In this document: positions 52,391-60,462 of the stretch, piece by piece
How positions within the stretch are numbered: position 1 is the stretch's first letter
Layout: each line of letters starts with the position of its first letter
NCBI RefSeq assembly: GCF_001598435.1
Contig: NZ_BCYY01000010.1
Span: forward strand, 99,535 to 163,534
Reading direction: 5' to 3'
Length of the DNA: 64,000 nt
Origin: Sphingomonas pituitosa NBRC 102491
Lineage (GTDB): Bacteria > Pseudomonadota > Alphaproteobacteria > Sphingomonadales > Sphingomonadaceae
Made by a program: the position numbers and the translations under genes
The notes under the pieces: generated by a model
Told to the model about the DNA's origin: nothing
What the model saw: the letters and a program-made list of their open reading frames with translations, nothing else
Databases searched by the model: none

Positions 52391-52923
52391 TGATCAGCCT
52401 CCGGGCAAAGGAGGCTGATGGGCACTGCGGAATAGATGCCCTCATACTTGCTACGAGGTGCGGTTGCAACGTTAAACCCGGCAGCGTGCCGGGAGGTGTA
52501 TGCGGGGCGAATACACCTAAGGTGCTGTAAAGACTGGATAATATACGTGTATGCGCCCCGCTGCGCTTTTGTATGCGCCCCGCATACACGGTTTATGCTC
52601 GCTAACCCATTGAGACTAAAGGATAACCTTGGCACCTTGGTGCGTACGGTGTGCTCTCTGTAGTCCCATATCATGGGTGGAGTTGATCCTGCTGCTGATC
52701 GATTCAGATCGATGGGAATCCGTCGCGGATTCCGCGGGGCACCGGCTCGCCGGACGGCGAAACTGGTTGTTGGAAAGCGCTTCGCGCGGGGTCACGGCCC
52801 GCTGCAAACTGGTCTGCATTGGTGTCGATCCTGTAGGGGGGTAGGGGGTCTTTTCCGCCGATCCGGGAAGGGGTAAGATGGGCCTGTTCAGAGCCCGATC
52901 AGCCTGACCGAAAAGGCATGGAA
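52391..52923. other. Gene-free region holding the probable oriT
   Basis: No convincing gene. Besides the oriT-like repeats (52494-52588) it holds a perfect inverted repeat GGAATCCG-TCG-CGGATTCC (52715-52733) and a TATA-like stretch (ATAATATACG) near 52538. Transcription probably diverges from here toward the transfer genes and toward 52924. Confidence 0.6.
52494..52588. other. Probable origin of transfer
   Basis: Two perfect inverted repeats share a theme: AGGTGTAT / ATACACCT with a 9-base loop (52494-52518) and TGTATGCG-CCC-CGCATACA (52570-52588). A third unit GTGTATGCGCCCCG lies between (52547-52560). Repeated GTATGCG-type units next to an RHH gene, coupling protein and MobF relaxase are what oriT regions of this class look like. 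The nic site itself is not identified. Confidence 0.6.
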
Positions 52924-53148
52924 ATGGCGAAATCACTGGATGCTGAACAGGCCGCGATCGAGGCCGACGAACGCAAGCTGGCTGAGCGCCGAAAGGCGCT
53001 TCAGGCAAAGCAGCGGGAGGCAGCGATCGCAGCGATCGAGAAGGCCGGTTTGCTGCGGATGCCGATCGACCGTCTCGAAGGCCTGATGAAGGCGGTGAAG
53101 AAGCTGGGCTTGGACACCGTGGAGAAGAGGCTGGAGGCTTCAGCCTAG
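52924..53148 (+). CDS. Small coiled-coil protein beside oriT
   Basis: 74 residues from the ATG at 52924 with AAAAGG upstream at good spacing; an ATG two codons earlier is too close to it. A heptad-like charged helix (LDAEQAAIEADERKLAERRK) is followed by a predicted second helical hairpin. No family name known. It diverges from the RHH gene across the oriT region. Confidence 0.68.
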   Translation: MAKSLDAEQAAIEADERKLAERRKALQAKQREAAIAAIEKAGLLRMPIDRLEGLMKAVKKLGLDTVEKRLEASA

Positions 53149-53172
53149 TCTCTTCGAGGTCCAAGCAATGCG

Positions 53173-53206
53173 ACGGCCGCACGCGAGGAAAAGCGCGTGC
53201 GGCCGT
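53173..53206 (+). terminator. Strong hairpin terminator
   Basis: A 13-base perfect stem ACGGCCGCACGCG / CGCGTGCGGCCGT with an 8-base loop, followed by TT, 25 bases after the small coiled-coil gene. Confidence 0.78.
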
Positions 53207-53309
53207 TTGCCTGTCCGGCGATGTGAGGCGACGGCGAGCGCCTGGGCGCGATGCCGGAAGTCGAGCGAGCAGGCCAGGGGCGTGGCATCGCCGGCTCAAC
53301 GGTATCAGG

Positions 53310-53352
53310 CAAAAAAATGGGAAGCGTGGCCGTCAGGCCAGCGCTTCCCATT
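53310..53352 (-). terminator. Terminator for the gene at 53377-53958
   Basis: On the minus strand an 11-base stem AATGGGAAGCG / CGCTTCCCATT encloses a smaller GC-rich hairpin and is followed by a run of seven T. Confidence 0.85.
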
Positions 53353-53376
53353 GCCGATTCTCGGTAGGTAGAAGGA

Positions 53377-53958
53377 TCAGGCCCAAGCCAGATGCGGAGA
53401 CCCGTCGAGCGGTCTCACCCGGGCCATTTCGTTCAGGTGGGGCAGGTAGGTCTGAAGTCCCGGCTCACTCGATATGCGGCGGTGAATGCATGGGTCGGAA
53501 AGGCGACGGCGAAGCTCGTCGAGTGGGATCGCTCCGATTGTCTCGGAACCGTCGAGCCCGAGCATTTCTAGGATAGCGGAGCCGTTCTCGCTCGATACCT
53601 CCAGCGCTGGCGCGGCGTCGGGATCGGACGACAGGCCGAGCCAGATGTCGCGGTCGTCGGAGCGCCAAAGGCGGATCCTGCGGCCGCGAAATTGCGCCTC
53701 TTCAAGCACCGAGATCACGCCGGGATAGTGGTCGAAGCAGGCCGAGACGGAGGCGAGGGCAAGGGGGCAGACGCGGGCACTGAAAGAGAAGCTACGATCA
53801 ACGATTGTGCCGTGCTCCGGGATAAGGAGCTGCATATCGAGACGGACGCTCTCTCGCTTAAGCAATCGGCAGAGTTCGACCAGCTGATCTGGGTTGATGA
53901 TCGCGGGCGTGATGGTGAGGGGATTGAAGCCGTCGTCGACGCGGAACCTGATGGACAT
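53377..53958 (-). CDS. Hypothetical plasmid protein
   Basis: 193 residues from the ATG at 53958, five bases after AGGAGG; a GTG two codons earlier overlaps that site. No recognised domain. The sequence is an even mix of strands and helices (MSIRFRVDDGFNPLTITPAI...). It has its own terminator and shares a 24-base leader element with the gene at 55289-55579. Confidence 0.68.
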   Translation of the reverse strand: MSIRFRVDDGFNPLTITPAIINPDQLVELCRLLKRESVRLDMQLLIPEHGTIVDRSFSFSARVCPLALASVSACFDHYPGVISVLEEAQFRGRRIRLWRSDDRDIWLGLSSDPDAAPALEVSSENGSAILEMLGLDGSETIGAIPLDELRRRLSDPCIHRRISSEPGLQTYLPHLNEMARVRPLDGSPHLAWA

Positions 53959-53971
53959 CGCCACCTCCTTA

Positions 53972-53995
53972 GGTTGAACCGCCCTTTTCTCTCCC
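53972..53995 (-). promoter_or_regulatory. Shared purine-rich leader element, copy 1
   Basis: On the minus strand GGGAGAGAAAAGGGCGGTT followed by CAACC, upstream of the gene at 53958. It recurs with one extra T at 55597-55621 before another gene. Role unknown. Confidence 0.5.
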
Positions 53996-54126
53996 CCTCC
54001 TCTCTTGCGCTCATGGACGCCCCTGATCGTCGCGGTTCAGCCGGCGATGCGTAGTGCCTCGCAAGGCCCGCCAGGGCCGACGCCAGAGGCCGAGCGAGCC
54101 GGCCTGGGCGGTTGGGCAGCAGGCAT

Positions 54127-54183
54127 GAAAAAGGGCCACGAGGTTGCCCTCGCAGCCCTGAAAAAGGAGGAGCAGAGCGCTCC
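54127..54183 (-). terminator. Tandem terminators after the gene at 54191-54466
   Basis: On the minus strand two hairpins follow one another: GGAGC / GCTCC then TCCTTTTT, and GGGC..CGAGG / CCTCG..GCCC then TTTTT. Confidence 0.8.
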
Positions 54184-54190
54184 CCCGATG

Positions 54191-54466
54191 TTACTTCAGC
54201 ACCTGCACCACCACGCTCGCGACGCTGCCAAGCAGCGCGATGATTGCAAGAATGCTCGTGATGATAACCATCCACACGCGCATCTGCTCGTTGCCAGCCT
54301 TCACCGCGTCGACGCTCATCTTGATGCCGTCGAGCTTCGCTTCCAGCGCCTTGTTTGCCTGACCGATAGCCACGTCGATGTGCTCCTCGAGCGCTTCCAC
54401 CACTTTGGCGGCAGTTTCCTCTTCGATATTAGCGCTCTTCAGAGCACGAAACAACAGAACCTCCAT
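54191..54466 (-). CDS. Coiled-coil protein with C-terminal membrane anchor
   Basis: 91 residues from the ATG at 54466 with a strong AGGAGG site. A charged helical part (ETAAKVVEALEEHIDVAIGQ) leads to one C-terminal membrane helix (WMVIITSILAIIALLGSVAS). The layout resembles small CCDC90/DUF1640-like proteins, but the assignment is by shape only. Confidence 0.65.
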   Translation of the reverse strand: MEVLLFRALKSANIEEETAAKVVEALEEHIDVAIGQANKALEAKLDGIKMSVDAVKAGNEQMRVWMVIITSILAIIALLGSVASVVVQVLK

Positions 54467-54770
54467 GATGATCCTCCTAGATCGTCGAAAAGACGGTCCC
54501 TCGCGTTGGGTGCGGCGGCGAGGGTCAAGGATCGCGCAGCGACCGCGTAAGCGGCGGTGGGGGCAACGATTTTCCCGCAGGGAAAATGGTGGGGCCCCGC
54601 CGTCCTTGAGGCTCGTCGCCGCGCCCAACACACTGGGACATCTTTGAGAAAGAGATCCCCACGCGCCCCCATGGCGTGGGCCGGGGCTCGATGCCCCGGT
54701 TCACGCCTATCCGCGGCAATGCGTAGCTAGGGGAGGCCCGAAGGGGCCGTACCGACGCGAGCGAGCCGGA
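54467..54770. other. Gene-free interval with triloop hairpin
   Basis: No gene supported. It contains ATTTTCCC-GCA-GGGAAAAT (54569-54587), of the same perfect-stem, three-base-loop design as the hairpins at 55631 and 57.9-58.5 kb. Confidence 0.5.
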
Positions 54771-55262
54771 TCATACCAGCGCCAGGGCGCGGGCAATGAC
54801 GGGCGCATCTGCGCCGTTAACCAGCTCGCCGCGGATCTGGCCGCTGGCGATCCTGCCTCGGATCGCGGCCAGCGCTTCAGCAGTGGGTTTGAGCTTGTAG
54901 GCGAACAGCACCGGTGCGCCCTCGTCCGTGTCGAGTACGATCACCTTAGCCTTCAGCAGGTGGTCGAGCCGCTTGCGTGCCAGCTCGGCATTGATCAGAT
55001 CGCATACGACGAATTCGAGGCAGTTCTGAAGCTCGTCGCCTTCCCCTTTCGAGGGTGGGGCATTCGCTGCGAGCCACGCATCGATTTCGGCGGTGCTCGG
55101 CCCTGAGTAGCCGCGCAATTCGTGGTACTTATCCGGGCCGCCGCAGCCCGCATTGCTGGCTTCGAACGCCGCTACGCCGTCTACGCAAATGATTGCGGTG
55201 AAGGCATGTGTTTCCTGCGACAGCGAAGCACAGTGGCGCAGCTTCTTGATCGTGATTTTCAT
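54771..55262 (-). CDS. Hypothetical plasmid protein
   Basis: 163 residues starting MKITIKKLRHCASLSQETHAF. A globular alpha/beta pattern with ASNAGCGGPDKYHELRG and CLEFVVCDLINAELARKRLD; I recognise no family. It precedes the gene at 55289 in sequence but follows it in the minus-strand direction by 26 bases, so the two are likely co-transcribed. Confidence 0.65.
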   Translation of the reverse strand: MKITIKKLRHCASLSQETHAFTAIICVDGVAAFEASNAGCGGPDKYHELRGYSGPSTAEIDAWLAANAPPSKGEGDELQNCLEFVVCDLINAELARKRLDHLLKAKVIVLDTDEGAPVLFAYKLKPTAEALAAIRGRIASGQIRGELVNGADAPVIARALALV

Positions 55263-55288
55263 GGTGGAATCCTCCCTACGTGGTTAGG

Positions 55289-55579
55289 TCAGGCAGGCAC
55301 GGCGGCGAGCAGGAGATGCGGCGGGATGACGAAGCGGGCGAACATCTCGATCGGGCCGTCGCCCTCGCGCGCGAGGCGGGAATCGAGGTGCTGGAGGTAG
55401 AGCCACGCCTCGACGGTCTCGTCGTTTACCCATTCGTCCGCCATCGAGGTTCGACGGCAGAACTCCGGGGTCATTTGCGACCAATCCAAAGCGTCGAGGA
55501 AGCGCGATCGCCGCTCCGCATATCGGACGATCCGAGCATAATCCGAGGCGACGATAGCGATGCAGGTTGAGAGGAGCAT
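55289..55579 (-). CDS. Hypothetical plasmid protein
   Basis: 96 residues from the ATG at 55579 (MLLSTCIAIVASDYARIVRY). Trp- and Tyr-rich, helical, no known motif. Its leader carries the 24-base element shared with 53972-53995. Confidence 0.6.
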   Translation of the reverse strand: MLLSTCIAIVASDYARIVRYAERRSRFLDALDWSQMTPEFCRRTSMADEWVNDETVEAWLYLQHLDSRLAREGDGPIEMFARFVIPPHLLLAAVPA

Positions 55580-56066
55580 GATGCTGCCTTTCACGCGGTT
55601 GAAACCGCCCTTTTCTCTCCCTCTCCACTCTCGGCCGCAGGCCGATCGGGCTCGCGAAGCGTGGCCGCCGGCGAGGCGTAGCCAGCGCGCCCAAGCCGAA
55701 GGGCTTGGCCGCGTTGCGAGCGAGCCGGGTGGGGCGGCAAGGATTTCCCGGTTCGTCGCAAAAGGCGGCAAGAATTGCCGGGTGGGCCGCTACGGAATGC
55801 GCGGTTGATCTATGATGTAAGTCTGCGGCAGCCCCTTACCGGAGGGGGGAAGGTCGCCGCGCGCGACGCCGCCAGCGAGCCCCGGCGGGGGCGAGGCTGG
55901 TGGTGGCGCGCGCGGCGACCTGGCGTGGGGGGAACCTGTAGGGTTTCCCCCACTCCCGAAAGCACGACAAAGGGCCAGCGCCGGGGAGGGATCGCCCCGG
56001 GGCTGGCCAGTCTCTTTCCTGCCAAGGAAACGGGGGAGGGCGGCGCGAGGGGCGCCGCCCTTTGCC
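55580..56066. other. Gene-free GC-rich interval with hairpins
   Basis: No supported gene; longer frames here are low-complexity translations of GC-rich DNA. It holds the leader element copy 2 (55597-55621), the triloop hairpin TCGGCC-GCA-GGCCGA (55631-55645), a CAAGCC/GGCTTG hairpin near 55697, and a terminator at 55973-56008. Confidence 0.5.
55973..56008 (-). terminator. Terminator after the DUF2493 gene
   Basis: On the minus strand GGCCAGC ... GCTGGCC encloses a CCCCGGGG-rich inner hairpin and is followed by CTTTG. The short T-run makes it a moderate call. Confidence 0.6.
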
Positions 56067-57107
56067 TCATCCCCACATGCTACGCTGCGGGGCGGGGGCC
56101 TGACTGGAATGGCGGAACGCGTGGGTGGGGACGCCAGCCTTTTTCAGGCTGTCGAGCAAGTTTGCCTGAATGCCCGAACCTTCACAGACGATTGCCTCAA
56201 CGGCGCGGAGACCTGCCAGCTGGTCGTTGCGGACAAAGCCCGCGCGGTTGCCATGGCGCGCGGTATTCGGCGCGAACGCCACAACCGGAACCTTGCGGCT
56301 TGCGGCCCATGCCGTGGCGATCGCGTCGGCTCCCTTGCGCTGGGCGGTGGTGCAAAGCGTCATGTTGGGCACGCGCTCCTTGATCTGGTCGAGCCGGGTC
56401 CAGATTTGTTTATCGTCGTGCCATTCCTGCCCGCCCGAAAAGACGACAAGCGGGCCGCTCGGCGCGCGCTGTTCGCGAAGGGCGGTTGCGCGGGCCTTGA
56501 GGAAGTCGGCGGCGGCGATCTGGCTTGCGGTGGTAGCGCTGGAAACGCGAGTTCCGCGCGCGCTGCTCCACGGGCGGCCTGTCTCGCTGCGGTAGCATTC
56601 GGCGGCATAGTCGCGCATGCACTCGATTGCGGCTCGCTGCTCCATCTTCGTTTGGGTTCGGAGCTGCAGTTCCTCCAACTCGGCCGCATAGATTTCGGAC
56701 GGGTCCGGGTGCCGGATCAATTCGCCGAGTTCGAGCGAAAGGGCGTCTTCCTCCCGGGCCAGCTTGGCGGCCTCAAAGTGGAAGCTGTTCACGAAACCCC
56801 ACGCAATCGCCTGCGCGCTCGTCTCTAGGCGGGTATCGCGGAACAGGTCGAAAAGGGTGACCATGATTGCATGGCAATCGTGCTGCGCCTCGGCAGGCTC
56901 GGGCATGTCCAGCTCTTGCACGGGCGCGCCAGCTTCCACGATGGAAAGCGCACCGACGTCGCCGAACGCTTCGACAAATTGAGGGGCGGCGGTTTCTTCG
57001 GCGAACGCGGCGGCAATGGCCTGTTCCCGTTCGGTGCGGAGCGCTTCGCCAAGCTGGGCAAAGCTGGTAAGGCGGGCGGAAGTCGTTTCCTTCGTCATGG
57101 CATGCAA
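56067..57107 (-). CDS. DUF2493 (SLOG-like) domain protein
   Basis: 346 residues. The C-terminal third is a DUF2493 domain: PLVVFSGGQEWHDDKQIW, MTLCTTAQRKGADAIATAWA, VPVVAFAPN and AIVCEGSGIQANLLDSLKKA, a Rossmann-like fold of the SLOG superfamily that may bind a nucleotide or its derivative. The N-terminal two thirds are helical, of the type seen in plasmid-borne members. Start at 57107 has AAGG five bases upstream; Met4 is the alternative. It is common on alphaproteobacterial plasmids; role unknown. Confidence 0.85.
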   Translation of the reverse strand: MHAMTKETTSARLTSFAQLGEALRTEREQAIAAAFAEETAAPQFVEAFGDVGALSIVEAGAPVQELDMPEPAEAQHDCHAIMVTLFDLFRDTRLETSAQAIAWGFVNSFHFEAAKLAREEDALSLELGELIRHPDPSEIYAAELEELQLRTQTKMEQRAAIECMRDYAAECYRSETGRPWSSARGTRVSSATTASQIAAADFLKARATALREQRAPSGPLVVFSGGQEWHDDKQIWTRLDQIKERVPNMTLCTTAQRKGADAIATAWAASRKVPVVAFAPNTARHGNRAGFVRNDQLAGLRAVEAIVCEGSGIQANLLDSLKKAGVPTHAFRHSSQAPAPQRSMWG

Positions 57108-57177
57108 TCCTTGGCAGTCGGTTGCGATCAGGGTCGGGGGAGCGTTGCTGCGCTCTCCCCGCCCGTCTGACGGTTGG

Positions 57178-57711
57178 TTATTCGGCGGCGGCGTCGATCA
57201 ACTTGCCGGTTTCGGTCGCGTTGCCCTCGAAAGTGTCGCTACGCTGGCCGCGCGGACTGCGCTGGCGACGGGGGGCGGCTTCCTCGCCAGCCATATCGGA
57301 CAGCGGCGGGATCGCGGGCTCGCCTGCTTCCTCGGTGGTTTCGTCCGACCGATTGCGGCGGCGGCGGTTGCCGTCCATGTCGCGGTTGCCGCGCTCTTCG
57401 CGGTTCCACACGACGCGGAAGCCGTCGATATCGTCACCGAAAAGGAGGATGGGCAGCGGGTTCTTGAAGCTCGGGTCCTCGAGCTTGCCCTGATAGAAGG
57501 TTTCGCCGCTGGTATTGCTCACCTGCTCCCACAGGGCACCCACGACAACCCAGCGGTTGCCGACGTTCAGGGCCATGATCTCGAAAGCGGGCGCACGATC
57601 ATTTTCGCTGCGAACGGGGCGGAGGCCGAGGCGCGGGAGATCGATAGTAACCGAAGCGATCGAACCAAGAAGATCACCGTTCTGGGCGCGCTTGAACTGA
57701 CCGATGTTCAT
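57178..57711 (-). CDS. DUF736 family protein
   Basis: 177 residues from the ATG at 57711, eight bases after GGAG; an ATG two codons earlier is too close. The DUF736 domain is clear: MNIGQFKRAQNGDLLGSIAS, DLPRLGLRPV, RAPAFEIMALNVGNRWVVVG. A charged, Arg-rich, probably disordered tail (NRRRRNRSDETTEEAG) extends it beyond the usual ~110 residues. DUF736 genes are frequent next to transfer regions of alphaproteobacterial plasmids. Confidence 0.87.
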   Translation of the reverse strand: MNIGQFKRAQNGDLLGSIASVTIDLPRLGLRPVRSENDRAPAFEIMALNVGNRWVVVGALWEQVSNTSGETFYQGKLEDPSFKNPLPILLFGDDIDGFRVVWNREERGNRDMDGNRRRRNRSDETTEEAGEPAIPPLSDMAGEEAAPRRQRSPRGQRSDTFEGNATETGKLIDAAAE

Positions 57712-57874
57712 GATCATTACTCCTATAGTCGGGGGCTTCTCCCCCTGTGCCTGGGCGGGGCCTCTCCCCTTTCCCTTCCGGCATCTTTCTTTTACTCCCT
57801 CCCCTCTAAGTATTGAAGCGCATTGATTTCTTGACAGAAACTCATCGTACCTGGTGAGTCCGAGCAAAGAAAAA

Positions 57875-57889
57875 GCCCCGACTAGGGGC
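57875..57889 (-). terminator. Short hairpin with T-run
   Basis: On the minus strand GCCCC-TAGTC-GGGGC followed by TTTTT. It would stop transcription from the hairpin-repeat region before the DUF736 gene. Confidence 0.65.
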
Positions 57890-57912
57890 GCAAAGAAAAA
57901 AGCAAATAACGC

Positions 57913-58506
57913 ATTGGCCGCTCATGCGGCCAATTCTGTCTCTATTGCTGCGTTGAGCGCAGCCCGCCCTTGATCTCATCGCACCCGGAGCCGTCCTCGC
58001 AGGGGCTCAAGGGGCAGGCCTGTTCGGCGCGGGCAAAATAAATGACGGAGGCTCCGACGCGCTTGCGTGTTGGAAACCGTAGGGCCAACAAACAAAAAGC
58101 ATTGGCCGCAGGCCAATTCAGAAGCGGCCCGGTATTTCTGTTGAGGGGGCTTCAAACAAACAAAAGCATCGGCCGTAGGCCGATACCTGCTTGCCCCCGA
58201 CCGCGGCGGGCAGGGCTGCAACGCCGAGACACTGAGAGGCGGCGAAGGGTGCGATGAGATCATGGGCTCACAAGCAGCCCATGACGCGCCGATGCGCGTC
58301 ATTCGACAGCCGAAGGCTGCTAGGGATGCATGGTCAGCGGGCGACCTGGTGCGGGGCAGGGGAGTGTGATCTCCGCGGATGCCACGATAGGTGGTCGTTA
58401 CCCGACAGGGCCGAGACCGCTCGCGGGCTCGGTCGGAGCGCCCTCAGGCGCGGAGATAGGGCACCGGTGCCGGCCAAACGAACAAAAGCATTGGCCAAAG
58501 GCCAAT
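57913..58506. repeat. Dispersed ATTGGCC-NNN-GGCCAAT hairpin repeats
   Basis: Four perfect stem-loops: ATTGGCCGC-TCAT-GCGGCCAAT (57913-57934), ATTGGCC-GCA-GGCCAAT (58101-58117), ATCGGCC-GTA-GGCCGAT (58168-58184) and ATTGGCC-AAA-GGCCAAT (58490-58506). Three are preceded by CAAACAAACAAAAGC or a close variant, making a unit of about 35 bases. Spacing is irregular. In the third copy both arms change together, so the pairing, not the sequence, is conserved. Confidence 0.72.
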
Positions 58507-58541
58507 TCTCACGCCGGCAATCGCCAGAATCTCTTCCTGCT

Positions 58542-58877
58542 TCAGCGCGACAGCGAGGCACGCAAGCGACTGATCATGCTGGGCCGCCGCATCGTGCTGC
58601 GCGGGCGCACCATTGTCCGGATGAACTGTTCTTCCAGCTGGTCGAGGAGCGTCTTGAGTTCCGCCAACCGCTCGGGGGGGTGCAGGATCTCGAAGGTCCG
58701 ATCCCCGAGGCCCATAGCGCTCACATTATGCAGGTCATTGGCGATTAGGCGGATCGTCTGTGCGACTTCCTGCGACAGGCCGGCTCCGCCGCTCCCGGCC
58801 ACATTGCGGATCGCCTTCATCGCGCGCGCTGTCATGGCGAGCCACTCAACCTCCGTATCGTTCAGACGTCGAGACAT
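58542..58877 (-). CDS. Hypothetical helical protein
   Basis: 111 residues starting MSRRLNDTEVEWLAMTARAM, all-helical, with LHPPERLAELKTLLDQLEEQ. No known family. It follows the 56-residue gene at 58889 by 11 bases and is probably in one operon with it. Confidence 0.6.
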   Translation of the reverse strand: MSRRLNDTEVEWLAMTARAMKAIRNVAGSGGAGLSQEVAQTIRLIANDLHNVSAMGLGDRTFEILHPPERLAELKTLLDQLEEQFIRTMVRPRSTMRRPSMISRLRASLSR

Positions 58878-58888
58878 ATCCGGCCCTT

Positions 58889-59059
58889 TCAGAGGTCGAT
58901 GTTCCGAATTTCCAGCTCCGCCGCCAGTGCATCCTGGAGCGGATCGCCAGCTTCAGCAGTGTTGCTCAGATATTCTTGCCGCAGCTCCTCGTCGGAGAGT
59001 GCCGCGATCCTTTCAGGCAGACAGAGTGCAAGGCGCTCAGCATCGTCAACGGGGTTCAT
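58889..59059 (-). CDS. 56-residue acidic protein
   Basis: The frame runs from the ATG at 59059 (AGGA seven bases upstream) to the TGA at 58889: MNPVDDAERLALCLPERIAA at the start and DALAAELEIRNIDL at the end. Acidic and helical. It is short enough to be missed by a 60-codon cutoff, yet has a good ribosome site and is directly followed by another gene. Confidence 0.6.
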   Translation of the reverse strand: MNPVDDAERLALCLPERIAALSDEELRQEYLSNTAEAGDPLQDALAAELEIRNIDL

Positions 59060-59201
59060 GCAGCAATCCTATTCAAGAAGTCGGTAAACAAGCATCGGTT
59101 GTACCTGCGAGCGTTGCAAGCTCCTGCGCAAGCAACAGCAAATAATGCTGGCCTGTGTTCCTAATATGTTCTATACGGCGCACCTGCAAAGGAGAGTACC
59201 C

Positions 59202-59660
59202 ATGGACGTCAACGATGCTCTGCGTGACTTCGACTATGATATCGCGCTCCGCGATGCGTTCGAAGATACGAAGCTAAGCCACTCGCGTCGGATGCTCGCG
59301 GGCGCGTCGATCGGAATCGATCTCGCGGCGGCCTATTACTCGGTCGCGCAGCTGCTCGAAGGTATCGCCGATCTGGAGATTGATCACCGCAAGGGGTTGC
59401 GGTTCCGCGCCGGCTATCTCGCGATCGAGGACATCCTGAAGGATGGAGGGCCGTTCCAGAAGCGGATCTGGCATCTGGTGTGCGACCTGCACCTTTCGCA
59501 GGCGGTGGTAGATCTGAGCTGGCTCAAGGCGATCCTGTATGCTCGCGGCAGCATGGCGAAGGCGGCATCGAAGCACGTGCAGGTGCGGTATTTCACCGAT
59601 GCCGATACGGTGGAGAGCCCGACGGCCGCTGAGCTGATGAAGGTGGACGCTTTCCGCTGA
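59202..59660 (+). CDS. Hypothetical protein
   Basis: 152 residues from the ATG at 59202 with GGAGAG upstream (MDVNDALRDFDYDIALRDAF). Helical, with no domain I can name. It is one of the few plus-strand genes in this region and diverges from the 58889 gene. Confidence 0.62.
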   Translation: MDVNDALRDFDYDIALRDAFEDTKLSHSRRMLAGASIGIDLAAAYYSVAQLLEGIADLEIDHRKGLRFRAGYLAIEDILKDGGPFQKRIWHLVCDLHLSQAVVDLSWLKAILYARGSMAKAASKHVQVRYFTDADTVESPTAAELMKVDAFR

Positions 59661-59668
59661 GTGGTTCC

Positions 59669-59863
59669 TCAAGCGACGAGCGCGAGGAACCGCTCCTGGC
59701 CGATCGGAGGCTCGTCGCTGACGCGGAATGGCTGCATCGGGTTGCCGGTGGAGACGACGAACTGCTCGGTGCCGCTCGCGGCGCGGAGCTGCACGGCGAC
59801 AGCGTAGGCGTTTTCGGGGGAGGCGAGCTTGCCGCGGAGCGGCGAGAGATTGTGGCTGCACAT
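59669..59863 (-). CDS. Small hypothetical protein
   Basis: 64 residues, MCSHNLSPLRGKLASPENAY then VSTGNPMQPFRVSDEPP, a plausible compact beta-rich protein. It converges with the gene ending at 59660. No clear ribosome site, so a modest call. Confidence 0.45.
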   Translation of the reverse strand: MCSHNLSPLRGKLASPENAYAVAVQLRAASGTEQFVVSTGNPMQPFRVSDEPPIGQERFLALVA

Positions 59864-60058
59864 ACGCGGTTTCCGTCAATGGAGTGGAAAGGAAGAGCGT
59901 GGTAGGCACTGGATCCTGATCCTAGTGGTGAGCGTTTGGATCAGTCTCTACGCAAGTGATCTCCTTGGAATGCGGGGCTGCGGACACTGCCGGTTCGTAG
60001 CCCCGTTTCCGTTCAGAGCGTTGAGCCGTTAGGCTGGCGCGCAGTACCGGCTCACAAT

Positions 60059-60334
60059 ATGCTGCTGGGCATGCTGGGATGGATCACACCGTTTCTGATT
60101 GTCTCGAGCTATGCGCTGCTGCTGGTCGCGGCGCAGATCCTCGGCGCGCAGCTCAACTTCATCGGCTTCATGGCGCTAGTTCTGGGCTGGTTTGCGGTCG
60201 CCAACTGGTCAACCTGGTCGTTCACCCGACCGAGCGTGGCATGCGCAGTCACCGGGATCAGCATTGTCTGCCTGGTCAGCGCCCCGGTGAACGCGATCTT
60301 CGTCGGCTGTTACGTGTTCGGCCAATGTCCATAA
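60059..60334 (+). CDS. Small membrane protein
   Basis: 91 residues with three hydrophobic segments (about 8-30, 34-50 and 60-86) and no recognised family. The ribosome site is weak. Confidence 0.45.
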   Translation: MLLGMLGWITPFLIVSSYALLLVAAQILGAQLNFIGFMALVLGWFAVANWSTWSFTRPSVACAVTGISIVCLVSAPVNAIFVGCYVFGQCP

Positions 60335-60462
60335 CGCCGCGCTAAATGTCTGATTTTACATAATTTCCATTATCGTTTCGTCTGCGTTTCGACTTGTGCA
60401 TGCGCGCGGCTTTGGTCAGCTGATGTGGCGCCTGACCGGCGTCGGCGAAGGCCAGAAGGCGC

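Larger units (their letters stand above)
57712..58541. other. Gene-free interval with repeated hairpins
   Basis: 830 bases without a supported gene. It is occupied by the ATTGGCC-type hairpin repeats (57913-58506), a minus-strand hairpin followed by TTTTT (57875-57889), and further inverted repeats ATGGGCT/AGCCCAT, GACGCG/CGCGTC and CAGCC/GGCTG between 58263 and 58320. Confidence 0.6.

Noticed and set aside
55775..56383. 202-codon plus-strand frame
   Set aside because: A GC-rich, Arg/Gly/Pro-heavy translation antisense to the end of the DUF2493 gene.
57913..58506. CRISPR array
   Set aside because: Repeats are only four, spaced irregularly from 50 to over 300 bases, with no cas genes; they are hairpin repeats, not a CRISPR.
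58330..59145. 271-codon plus-strand frame
   Set aside because: It runs through the hairpin repeats and antisense to two better-supported minus-strand genes.
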